Shown in pieces: positions 16,309-25,228 of a stretch of DNA of 64,000 nt. Position 1 is the stretch's first letter. Every line of letters begins with the position of its first letter. Source of the DNA: Flavobacteriales bacterium (GTDB lineage: Bacteria; Bacteroidota; Bacteroidia; Flavobacteriales_F; PHOS-HE28); the NCBI GenBank assembly GCA_016703105.1, contig JADJCS010000001.1:248001-312000 (forward strand). The letters run 5' to 3'. The translations under genes were made by a program, and so were the position numbers. The notes beneath the pieces are model-generated. The model ran no database searches and was not told the origin of the DNA. It worked only from the letters and a program-made list of their open reading frames with translations.

Positions 16309-18892
16309 TAATGAGCCTTTCTTGACTTTGTGAACCAGACCACGTGGTCGTCCTCACGGCGTAGACCCCGATGGAGAGTTTCCCTGTGCCGAGTACGATG
16401 CGCATCGAACCCACGGGATACCTTCCCGATAGAACAACGCGACCTAGGTTGTCTAAGCAGATGATTTCTTGAATCCCGTTGGACCGATCATCCAGTGCCT
16501 CCAGGAACACTTGCGCGGTGGCCGGATTCGGGTACAAGCGCACGCCCGCTCCATCGGCTTCAGGCACTTGACCGCTCTTGACATCACACTCGACCATTGG
16601 GATGCATCGTGCGCCGGTTCTCAACTCATATGCATAGCACCAACCGTCCTCGTTCCGGTAGTTGATCAACTCATCCATCGGGCAGCAGGCGTCCGAACGC
16701 CAGGTCAGGTCGCCGCTGGCGATCACACTGTGCCGAAGCGCGGACACGAGGTTTCCGTTCGAGGTGATGGGGCCCATCAAGTTGGCTCGATCGAATACGA
16801 TCAGCTGCCCCTGCGAATTGAACTCCAGGAAATAGAGGTCTCCGTCGGCATAGCTCACCACCACGCATTCTTCGCGCGCATTTCCAGAGTCGAACTGTCC
16901 TCCTGCGGCACCCCGCCAGTTCATCGGCCCGCAAGCGTTATAGGAGCCAAGAAGCCCGAACGCCAGTTGTTGCTGATCGTAAGCGTAGACTCGGACAGTG
17001 TTGTCCGCATTGTTGGCGAGGATCACTTCGTCCGCCGCGGTCCCCGCCATGTTCGCGGTGGCGATGCACGGAACATCCCCGCTGGTGATCACCTGCTGGG
17101 TGATCTGATGCACCAATACCTGCTGGTTGGGGTCGAAATCGTAGACCATCAAAGCTCCATTGTAGGTGGAAAGCACCACTTCGCTATCTCCATCACCATT
17201 GATGTCGCCTGCGGCGATGCCGGAAACGTTGACAATGCCCGTCGAGATGGGCACGGAGAACCACTGTGTGCCCCAATTGAACACGAAAATGGTGTGGTCG
17301 TAGTTCCGTGCCGCGATGAGTTCGTCACCAAGCTGTCCATCGATATCCCCTGCCGCCAGGCCGATCCAATCCGAAGCGCTTCCGAAAGGGATGGTCTGTC
17401 CGTTGGACGTCATGGAGCATTGCTCGTTCTGCTCAAGCCAGTCGTAGAGATAGATATCGCCGTCGAAATCACGAACCGCGGCAATTTCCGGCTCGCCGTC
17501 AGCGTCCAAGTCGCCGATCGCCGCGCCGCGCCATTCGCTGGCCATCCCGTGTTCGCCGACCACGATGGGGTCCAGTTCATCCTGGTAGTAGAGGCAGTTC
17601 GCGACACCCAAGAGCCAGGTGCCCGATCCTTCCTGGCGTAGGACCGACCGTTTCGTGTGATCTGCTCATCGCCTGCCAGATGTCCTCATCGATCCTGGAG
17701 AAGGGATCCACTGTGCCAGCTCTGTGAGGGCATCAGGGTAGTTGAAGTTGTAAGAACCGTAGGTCACGTTCCCGGTGCGGTCTATTCGCTCGAAGTACTG
17801 AAGCGGGTGTTCGTAGTGGTTCTTGAACGTCGCCGCTATGTGTGCCATGTCCGTCCCATCGAAGACCACGCTCGTGCCGCCGATCTGGTATGGTAGCACA
17901 TACTCGTAGCACATGAACGCGAAACTCGAATTCAGGTATGCGTGTCCCCTGTCTTCGGCGGAGGCATAATCACACATGAAAGCCTGCGGATCACAGTAGT
18001 TGGCAACATAGCCGGAGGGCCAATAGGGCCAATAAGGCCAGGTATAGTGCGCGTAATTGGGGTCCGAGTGATGTACCATGGACATCCGCAGCGTATTCGC
18101 GATGCGGATCGCCTTTTCCTTGTAGTAGGCCTTCCTTGAGGCGTTGGTGGAAGAGGTGGCCATGTACATGGTGAGGTGCACTTTGCCCATGACCGATTGC
18201 ATGTTCAGCGGAAGGAAACATCCCGGGTGGATGTCCGAGCAGTTCAAGATGTCACACGGATACACATACCCACCGCCGACGACACTGCTGCCATACCACG
18301 ACGGCAGCGTCTGTACCATGAACTCGTAGTCGTGGATGGAACAGGTTTCGAAGATCCTGGTGTGCAGGTCGTCGGCGATCCACTTGAGCGTTTGCGTATT
18401 GTACACCAAGCCGCCGGTATTGGTGGCGTTGACAGTAGCATAGTACGAGGGGTTCAAGCTCACGATGCGGCAGTATTCCGCCAAGGGCCACAGCAGCATG
18501 CCCGAAGCATAGACGAAGGCGTATGGTTCGTTGGTGAGGTGTTGGGAAACCCAAGTGGGCTCGACTTGGTGGAGGTAGTTCGCGATGGTGGTACCGCCGA
18601 TATGCACGTCATCCCGGGCGTTGATGACCTTGTCCGCGTGTGAAATGAATAGCTGGAGGTAGGCTAGGTCATTCGTGCGTTTGTACATCACCAGCAGGGA
18701 TTCCATGATGTAAGTGTCGTCGACCAGCACCCCGTTCAGGTTGTTGGCTGGAAGGTTCTGGGCGCTCAGTGCGCCGCCGCCGACGGCATCGTCATACGCC
18801 AGTTTGAATGTGCTCTGCTGGCCAAAGCCGGACCAGGCGAAAGAAATGGCTAGCGAGAGCGTAGCCGATCTTGTGATCTGAAGGGTCTTCAT
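16301..18892 (-). pseudogene. T9SS-exported protein: alpha-helical N-domain, FG-GAP repeats, C-terminal sorting domain; interrupted reading frame
   Basis: Two open stretches belong together. 17666-18892 has a signal peptide (MKTLQITRSATLSLAIS) and a helical domain rich in Trp/Tyr, toroid-like (DDTYIMESLLVMYKRTND, EPYAFVYASGMLLWPLAEY), but no end domain. 16301-17665 has FG-GAP/VCBS-like repeats (AAIGDLDADGEPEIAA, AAGDINGDGDSEVV) and a T9SS type A sorting domain (VRLYPNPATAQVFLEA), but no signal. They are in one frame with a TGA at 17666-17668, yet the 90 bases around it read better in another frame (FSRIDEDIWQAMSRSHETVG). A missing G opposite 17708-17709 and an extra one opposite 17622-17624 would restore about 863 residues. 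The enzyme type of the N-domain is unknown; a glycan-active role is likely from the operon. Confidence 0.75.
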
Positions 18893-18907
18893 GGTTGCTA
18901 GAGGTTG

Positions 18908-20005
18908 CTATTTATACAACCGCTCGTTGTCCTGCATGTCCATCCACATGGCGAAAATGAGCGCCTGGAAGCTGCTCGTGGCCAGGAAGAGGAAGGCGAT
19001 GAGCGGCTCCATGTTCACATGTTCGCCTACGATGAAAGCCTTGATGATCTTGTAGGCATAAGGAATGGTGACCAGGCCCGCGAAGAAGGCGTAGTTGTAG
19101 AAGATGAAGAGCGGATGGAAGTCCTTGAAGAGGTACTTGCGCCACAGGCGGATGAAGAAGCTCTTGATCAGCAGGCGGCTCACGCGCGGGATCACCTTGA
19201 ACACTTTCATCTTGCTCTGCTCGCCCACGCGGTAGATCGGCTTGATCTCCACTTCGCGTAGGGTGCATTGGGCGATGTTCAGCTTCACCAGCATGTCGTT
19301 CGGCATGCCGTAGCTGCGGTAGATCTTGTGCAGCTTGATGGCCTGTAGGGCGCGAAGACGAATAGCGGTATAGCCGGTCTGGGTATCGCTCACCCGCCAG
19401 TAGCCGCTCGCCAGCTTCGTTAGGATGCTCAGGATGCTGTTGCCGAAGAAGCGTACGCGGGGGATCACCAGCCACGCGCTGCGATGGATCAGCCGGTTGC
19501 CCTTCACGTAGTCGATGCCCTCGTCGATCACCGGCAGGCAGATGCTCTCCAACTCGCCGGGGTCCATCTGCCCATCGCCGGCCATCACGGCGGTGCAATC
19601 GATCGCGTGGTCCTTGCACCACTTATAGCCGCGGGCGATGCCGGCCCCCACCCCGCCGTTCTTCAGGTTGTTGATCAGAATGATGCGGTCGGTCTCGGGC
19701 TGTTCGTTCACCACTTGGCTGGCCACGTAATGGGCCATCTCCCGCTCGCTCTCCTCCTCCAACACGATCTCGGCTTCGTTCCAACGGGTGCGTTCCACCT
19801 TCACGGGGACCATGCGTTTTCCAAGTCCCTTGGCGCGGTCCTTCGCGATCAACTCCTTCACCACCTCCGCGGTGCGGTCGGGGCTGTGGTCGTTCACGAT
19901 CACGATCCGGTCGACGAAGTCGGGCATGGTCTCCACCACGAAGCCGATCTGCGACTCTTCATTGTAACACGGAACGACAACGGCGACGGTTCTGCCTTTG
20001 AGCAT
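18908..20005 (-). CDS. Glycosyltransferase family 2, dolichyl-phosphate mannose synthase-like
   Basis: 365 residues from ATG 20005 (MLKGRTVAVVVPCYNEES). The frame is open further upstream, but that is shadow of nfeD. The GT2 domain spans about 1-230 with VIVNDHSPDRT and AVMAGDGQMDPGELE (Asp motifs). Two or three hydrophobic helices follow in the last 80 residues, as in membrane-anchored polyprenyl-phosphate glycosyltransferases. It is the first gene of the minus-strand polysaccharide operon. A -7-like box (20038-20045) lies 33 bases before its start. The acceptor is either polyprenyl phosphate or the growing glycan. Confidence 0.88.
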   Translation of the reverse strand: MLKGRTVAVVVPCYNEESQIGFVVETMPDFVDRIVIVNDHSPDRTAEVVKELIAKDRAKGLGKRMVPVKVERTRWNEAEIVLEEESEREMAHYVASQVVNEQPETDRIILINNLKNGGVGAGIARGYKWCKDHAIDCTAVMAGDGQMDPGELESICLPVIDEGIDYVKGNRLIHRSAWLVIPRVRFFGNSILSILTKLASGYWRVSDTQTGYTAIRLRALQAIKLHKIYRSYGMPNDMLVKLNIAQCTLREVEIKPIYRVGEQSKMKVFKVIPRVSRLLIKSFFIRLWRKYLFKDFHPLFIFYNYAFFAGLVTIPYAYKIIKAFIVGEHVNMEPLIAFLFLATSSFQALIFAMWMDMQDNERLYK

Positions 20006-20037
20006 GCGCAGGGGCCAGACCCTTGGGGCGGCACGGA

Positions 20038-20045
20038 CAAAGATG
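20038..20045 (-). promoter_or_regulatory. Probable -7 box for the polysaccharide operon
   Basis: On the minus strand this reads CATCTTTG, one mismatch from the Bacteroidota -7 consensus TAnnTTTG, 33 bases before the GT2 start. No TTG is seen at the ideal -33 spacing. It supports the ATG at 20005 as the true start and the leading position of GT2 in the operon. Confidence 0.35.
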
Positions 20046-20164
20046 CCTATTCCGCACATGTCCACGCCGGTTGTTCCACCGGCGGATCCCTCCTGCCGCT
20101 CATCCCCTTCTTTACGGGTCGCTTGGGAGTGCCCGTCTATCTTCAGCCCATCGAACTCGAACAG

Positions 20165-20611
20165 ATGGACTTTTTCCAATGGCATTGGTGGGCGGGGCTT
20201 GGGCTGGTGCTGTGCATCGCCGAGATCTTCGTGCCGGGTTTCTGGCTCTTGTGCCTGGGTATCGGCTGCATCGGTGGTAGCATCACCGCGGCCGTTCACC
20301 TTGGGCCGAGCGCCCAGCTGCTTGCCTTCAGCGCGATGAGTTTGGTGGCCTTCTTCACCATCCGGCCGCTGCTGATGAAACGCATGTGGAAGGACACGGG
20401 CGTGCGCACCAACGTGGACGCGCTCGTGGGCCAGCGCGGACGTGTCACGCAGGACTTCGAGCCGGGTCTGCGCCTGGGACGTGTGAGCGCTGCTGGCGAC
20501 GACTGGCGCGCAGAATGTACCACCGACCGCGCCCTGCGCATCGGCGACCTGGTCGACGTCGTTCGTGTGGAGAGCAACACCCTGATCGTGAAACCCGTGG
20601 ATCCCGCCTGA
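20165..20611 (+). CDS. NfeD-family membrane protein
   Basis: 148 residues from ATG 20165 (MDFFQWHWWAGLGL). The frame is open far upstream, but the coding sense there belongs to GT2 on the other strand. Two to three membrane helices in the first 75 residues are followed by an OB-fold domain (VGQRGRVTQDF to DLVDVVRVESNTLIV). NfeD proteins pair with SPFH/stomatin-like proteins in membrane microdomains, and an SPFH gene follows here after 68 bases. It probably stabilises that oligomer. Confidence 0.88.
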   Translation: MDFFQWHWWAGLGLVLCIAEIFVPGFWLLCLGIGCIGGSITAAVHLGPSAQLLAFSAMSLVAFFTIRPLLMKRMWKDTGVRTNVDALVGQRGRVTQDFEPGLRLGRVSAAGDDWRAECTTDRALRIGDLVDVVRVESNTLIVKPVDPA

Positions 20612-20679
20612 TCGCGGATCCCGTCACCTCCCTTCCTTTCGTCTTTACCACAACCCTTGCGCACCAACCCCTCGCCCCC

Positions 20680-21681
20680 ATGATCACCTCCGGTACCATC
20701 ATCCTGATCCTATTCGCCGTCTTCGTGGTCTTCATCATAGCCAAGGGCCTGCGCATTGTGCAGCAAAGCGAGGCCATGGTGATCGAACGTCTGGGCAAAT
20801 ACCAAAAGACCCTGACCGCCGGCATCAACGTGATCATCCCCATCGTGGACAAGCCGCGCGAGATCATCTCCCGCCTCACCCGCGATCTGCCCGATGGCAA
20901 CAAGTACGTGCAGTTCATCAAGAAGGAGCGCCTCGACCTGCGCGAGACCGTGTTCGATTTCCCCAAGCAGAACGTGATCACCAAGGACAACGTGATGACG
21001 GAGATCAATGCGCTGCTCTACTTCCAGATCATGGACCCGGTAAAGGCGATGTACGAGATCGAGAACCTGCCCATGGCCATCGAGAAACTCACCCAGACCA
21101 CCTTGCGGAACGTGATCGGTGAACTCGACCTGGACGAATGCCTCACCAGCCGCGATACCATCAACATGAAGCTGCGCCAGATCCTGGACGAGGCCAGCAA
21201 CAAGTGGGGTGTGAAGGTGAACCGCGTCGAACTGCAGGATATCAACCCCCCGCGCGATATCCGCGAGGCGATGGAGAAGCAGATGCGCGCAGAACGCGAC
21301 AAGCGGGCGCAGATCATCGATGCCGAGGGCAGCAAGCGCGCAGCCGTATTGCAAGCGGAAGGCGTGCAGCAGGCGGAGATCACCACCGCCGAAGGCCAGA
21401 AGCAAGGCCAGATCCTGGAGGCCGAGGGCGATGCACAAGCACGCATCCGCCGCGCACAGGGCGAAGCCGAGGCCATCCGACTCGTTTCGCAGGCCATCAC
21501 CGGCACCAAGGCCGATCCAGCCAACTACCTCATCGCCATGAAGTACCTCGAAACGCTGAAGGAGATGACCAGCGGCCAGGGCAACAAGGTGATCTACATC
21601 CCTTACGAGGCCACCGGTGTGCTCAGCAGTGTGGGCGGTATCAAGGATATGCTGGATGCCAACAAGTCGCTGTCGCGGTAG
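20680..21681 (+). CDS. SPFH/stomatin-like membrane protein (QmcA type)
   Basis: 333 residues. One N-terminal membrane helix (about 4-22) is followed by the SPFH/Band 7 domain (IVQQSEAMVIERLGKY, TKDNVMTEINALLYFQI, ELDLDECLTSRD). A long Ala/Glu/Gln-rich coiled coil (about 205-275) precedes a conserved C-terminus (NYLIAMKYLETL). Such proteins form large rings that organise membrane domains and restrain FtsH-type proteases. The upstream NfeD gene is its usual partner. A strong terminator follows 24 bases after the stop. Confidence 0.9.
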   Translation: MITSGTIILILFAVFVVFIIAKGLRIVQQSEAMVIERLGKYQKTLTAGINVIIPIVDKPREIISRLTRDLPDGNKYVQFIKKERLDLRETVFDFPKQNVITKDNVMTEINALLYFQIMDPVKAMYEIENLPMAIEKLTQTTLRNVIGELDLDECLTSRDTINMKLRQILDEASNKWGVKVNRVELQDINPPRDIREAMEKQMRAERDKRAQIIDAEGSKRAAVLQAEGVQQAEITTAEGQKQGQILEAEGDAQARIRRAQGEAEAIRLVSQAITGTKADPANYLIAMKYLETLKEMTSGQGNKVIYIPYEATGVLSSVGGIKDMLDANKSLSR

Positions 21682-21704
21682 ATCCAACGATCAAACAATG
21701 GAAG

Positions 21705-21728
21705 AGGGTCGCTTCGGCGGCCCTTTTT
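21705..21728 (+). terminator. Rho-independent terminator of the nfeD-SPFH operon
   Basis: An 8-bp stem (21705-21712 with 21717-21724, one G-T pair) closes a TTCG tetraloop, and the T-run 21724-21728 follows. It is a textbook intrinsic terminator. Confidence 0.9.
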
Positions 21729-21833
21729 CGTTCAATGGAGGATTCTTGCTACTCGCAGGATATCTTCACTTCATCGCGCGAACAACAGCTGGGCCCACGC
21801 AAACGCGAACCGAGGACTATTGAAGACATAAGC

Positions 21834-22186
21834 ATGGACGCATTAGAATGGCTTCAACAATGGTACTTGTCCCAGTGCGACGGCGATTGGGAGCATGACT
21901 CCGGGAGAAAGCCAGGGAGACCCACAGAGGACGGGGGGGGAGAAACGGGGTGCGCAGGACCCCGCCGCCCGGGGGGGGGGGGGGGGGGGGGGGCCTTGAC
22001 CCTCGAAAGGATTACGGTTGAAAGAACTGATGACAATTGGTACCACGCTTGGATTGAGAACAACAAATTGGGGTGGGCCGGGCCGCCCCGAGGAATTTGA
22101 CAGATTGAGAACCACAAAATTGGGTGGCCCCGCGCCCCCCGGCCTTGGGGAGGTTCGAAGTCTTCAAGAAGTTGACGGAGCGCTAA
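21834..22186 (+). pseudogene. Imm53-like immunity protein gene, scrambled by a G-rich patch
   Basis: The ATG at 21834 starts MDALEWLQQWYLSQCDGDW, the hallmark of Imm53-type immunity proteins. Further on come ITVERTDDNWYHAWIENNK in the same frame, and the expected C-terminus FEVFKKLTER in another frame ending at TAA 22184-22186. Between these, about 21896-21995 is G-rich nonsense with a run of 23 Gs (21971-21993). The segment at about 22050-22085 is roughly repeated at 22103-22140. The intact protein would be about 100 residues. Imm53 proteins protect against polymorphic toxins; no toxin gene is visible nearby. It is either damaged sequence data or a decayed gene. Confidence 0.7.
21971..21993. 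repeat. Homopolymer run of 23 G
   Basis: Twenty-three consecutive Gs, preceded by CCGCCC and by a shorter G8 run at about 21933-21940. It is far longer than any other homopolymer in the window and interrupts the Imm53-like gene. A sequencing or assembly artefact is the simplest reading. Confidence 0.95.
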
Positions 22187-22214
22187 TCGTGGGTCTTCCG
22201 AACGTCTTCATCCC

Positions 22215-22517
22215 ATGCCCGCTTACTCCACCCTCTCCGAAGCCGTGAACGATCTTCAGCGGCGCGGCTATACCGATGATCTGCAGCTCGGCGGCCATTG
22301 CGTGGTGTGCGATGCGCGCGGGCTCAGCCTGGATCCTGAAGAGTTCCAGATCGATGAGTTCCATCGCTTTGAAGGCAACAGCGATCCCGAGGACCAGAGC
22401 ATCGTGTACGCGATCAGCTCTGCGAAGCACGGGCTGAAAGGCGTCCTGGTGAACGCCTACGGGCCGGATGCCTCCAGCATGACGCAAGAAATGGTGCGAA
22501 AGCTGGCGACGCATTGA
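22215..22517 (+). CDS. Small conserved Bacteroidota protein (often labelled phosphoribosylpyrophosphate synthetase)
   Basis: 100 residues: MPAYSTLSEAVNDLQRRGYT, a CVVCDARGL Cys-x-x-Cys segment, EEFQIDEFHRFEGNSDP, and SIVYAISSAKHGLKGVLVNAYG. I recognise this as a short conserved family in Bacteroidota. Database names calling it PRPP synthetase are not supported by its size or motifs. It is soluble, probably cytoplasmic, and of unknown function. It stands alone between the damaged immunity gene and the carboxypeptidase. Confidence 0.8.
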   Translation: MPAYSTLSEAVNDLQRRGYTDDLQLGGHCVVCDARGLSLDPEEFQIDEFHRFEGNSDPEDQSIVYAISSAKHGLKGVLVNAYGPDASSMTQEMVRKLATH

Positions 22518-22569
22518 GCAGGATCCGCTACGTGCCCGGCGTAACTTCCCAGCCCCTTGTTGAACGACT

Positions 22570-24943
22570 ATGCGCGCACTTTTCCTCGCCCTCCCGATCC
22601 TTTGGTCCTCTCTGCTTCTTGGTCAGGCCCCTTCGACCCATGCCCGGGTGAAGGTGCATTTGGACGACCGCACCAATACGCTGGAACGGCTGAGCGGCTT
22701 GGGTATCGCCGCAGACCATGGCGCTCATCAACCAGGGCGGTATTTGATCACAGATCTCTCCACGGAGGAGATCGCACTGGCGGAGCAGAACGGTTTCGCG
22801 GTGGATGTGTTGATCGAGGATGTGTCGGCCTATTACGTCGCTCGCAATGCAGAGGCGAGAGACAGCGAGCGCGGAGGAGCGGGTCTCTGTTCGGGCATCT
22901 ACTACCCTACCCCACAGCACTTCGCGTTGGGCGATATGGGCGGTTTCCTCACCTGGCAGCAGATCCAGGACGAACTGGATGAGATGGCCGCGGCTTTCCC
23001 GAACCTGATCTCGCCGAAGGTGTCCATCGGTCCGTCGCTACAGGGCCGCCCCATCCATTTCGTGCGCATCTCCGACTCCCCTAGCGTGGACGAGGACGAA
23101 CCCGAAGTGCTCTACACCGCGCTGCACCATGCACGGGAACCCGTCGGCGCTGCGCAGCTCCTCTTCTTCATGTGGCATTTGCTGGAGAGCTATGGCACCG
23201 ATGCGGAGGCGACGTATTTGATCGACCATCGGGAACTCTACTTCGTGCCGTGCATCAACCCGGACGGCTATGTATGGAACGAGACTACCGATCCCCTCGG
23301 CGGCGGTATGTGGCGGAAGAACCGGAGGGACAATGGCGATGGCACTTTCGGAGTTGACCTGAACAGGAATTATGGTTGGGAATGGGGATTCGACGATTCC
23401 GGATCATCTCCTATCGGTGGCTCGGCGACCTATCGCGGTACCGCTCCCTTCTCCGAGCCCGAGATCCAGGTGATGCGTGACTTCTGCGAGGCGCACGCGT
23501 TCCGCCATGCGCTCAACAACCACAGCTATGGCGATCTGCTGGTCTATCCTTGGGGCTATGTGCCCTCTTTCTACACGCCTGATTCAGCGCTGTACGCCAC
23601 GCACGGACAATTGACGGCACGCCGGAACGGCTTTCTCTTCGGTACGTCCGACCAAACGGTGAACTACGTGGTGAACGGCAGTTCCGATGACTGGATGTAC
23701 GGCGAGCAGCAGACCAAGGGAAAGATCTTCGCTATGACCCCAGAGACCGGAAACGCCTACGATGGCTTCTGGCCGCAGATAGATCGCATCGAGCCGCTTT
23801 GCCGTGACAACGTTCCGCAGAACCTGAGCGTGGCCCATTTCGCTGGCGCCTGTGCCCATGTCACGGAGACCGCGCCCCCAGTGCTGCCCACGTTGAACGC
23901 CCATATCACTTTCGATGTCCAACGGCTCGGGCTGGATACGGCGACCTTCACCGTGAGCCTGACACCCTTGGAGAACGTGATCGGCACAGCGCCACCCAAG
24001 GTCTTCACAGGGATGGGAATGCTGGAGATGCGAACGGATTCGATCGGGCTCGCACTGGATCCCGCGGTGGTGGATGGCAGCCCGGTGCGGGTGGTGCTCA
24101 GCGCGAGCAATGGGCTCTTCGCTTTCCACGACACGATCACCAAATTCTACGGAACCCCCACCGTGGTGCTGGCGGACAATGGCAACGACATTTCGAACTG
24201 GGCGGGTGGATCCTGGGATACGAGCACGGATGTTTGGTTCTCGCCCCCCGCATCGTACACAGATTCACCCTTCGGCAACTACAGCGACTTCACCGATGCG
24301 GACATGACGTTGGATGACCCGATCGATCTCACGGGAGCTACCTCGGCCACGCTCACCTTCATGGCGCTATGGAACATTGAGGCCGAATTGGACTACGCCC
24401 AGGTTTCGGCTTCAACCGATGGGATCAGCTGGACACCCCTATGCGGCCGGTTCACCCATCCGGGCTCCGAATTCCAAGTGGAGGGCGAACCTATCTATGA
24501 AGGGGAAACAGGCCACCTGGGTGGCGGAGGAGATGAGCTTGAACGGTTTCCTCGGTCAGAACACGCGGCTCCGTTTCCACTTGGTTTCGAACGATGCCAT
24601 CACGCGGGACGGCTTCCATGTGGATGATCTGAAGGTCACCATCACCGGAGAAGGGCCCACGTCGATCAACACATCCGTTGCCGAGCCCGGCCTGCTTGCG
24701 GTCCACCCCAGCCCGGCGGACGACTGGACGGTCGTCCATTTCGCGCACAGTGCTGCTGCGAACGACGGGATGCTCATGATCCATGATCCACGAGGTGCGA
24801 TCGTGCGGGCGATCGTGATCAAGGGTGGTGAAGGCCGTGTTATCCTAGACACCTCGGTCCTGTCTCCTGGGGTGTATCAGATCTCCTTGTTCACGGAAGA
24901 AATTCGCACCCGGTCAAGCAAGCTGGTGGTCGTGCATCGCTGA
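22570..24943 (+). pseudogene. T9SS-secreted zinc carboxypeptidase (M14), frameshifted near the C-terminus
   Basis: Signal peptide 1-19, a propeptide-like region, then the M14 domain (about 120-420). Zinc ligands are in LHHAREPVG (His and Glu) and LNNHSYGD (His), the catalytic Glu is in MTPETG, and DLNRNYGWEW is the substrate-binding Asn-Arg. A beta-sandwich region and a T9SS C-terminal domain follow (LLAVHPSPADDW to SSKLVVVHR). The frame shifts at the G4 run 24502-24505: removing one G joins EGEPIYEG to KQATWVAEE and gives about 790 residues. As it stands the first frame stops at 24625-24627 and would lose the sorting domain. It is probably a cell-surface or secreted peptidase. Confidence 0.85.
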
Positions 24944-24983
24944 TCGGCCAACTACTATGAACCCCTTGCTGGACGAGGCTTCT

Positions 24984-25015
24984 TGAACCTTCTCGGGATC
25001 TTCCCGTACATTTGG
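24984..25015 (+). promoter_or_regulatory. Promoter of the DEAD-box helicase gene
   Basis: TTG at 24984-24986 and TACATTTG at 25008-25015, 21 bases apart, match the Bacteroidota -33/-7 consensus. Transcription would begin near 25022, leaving a 5' leader of about 205 bases before the helicase ATG. Confidence 0.6.
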
Positions 25016-25228
25016 CCGCCCTGAGGAATTCAGGGCAGGCCCCAAGCGCCCAGTATTCAGGTCCGCATCCCTTGCGGAATTCCGAAGTCCAGGCGCCATC
25101 CCCAGCGGATCATTGCACGCCGGACCCGATCGACGGGGCTTCCAAACCACACATTCAAAGGTGTGTTCAGGGACAATGGCCTGAACGTACCATAACTATC
25201 CCGCGCCGGGGATCATCGGCGCATACCC
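25016..25228 (+). other. Long 5' leader of the helicase gene
   Basis: No gene is seen in 24944-25228. The leader has a small hairpin (25020-25024 with 25030-25034), an EcoRI-like palindrome near 25078 and no convincing small open frame. Long structured leaders are known for cold-induced DEAD-box helicases, which often regulate their own mRNA. Confidence 0.4.

Noticed and set aside
16469..17641. A 390-residue plus-strand open frame
   Set aside because: It is antisense to the FG-GAP and sorting-domain coding region, which has clear repeats.
17666..17668. TGA recoded as an amino acid
   Set aside because: TGA is a normal stop in many overlaps of this window, and the codons flanking this TGA do not read well in that frame.
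21971..21993. G23 run as a phase-variation switch
   Set aside because: The neighbouring sequence is also scrambled and partly duplicated, which a simple slippage switch does not explain; an artefact is likelier.
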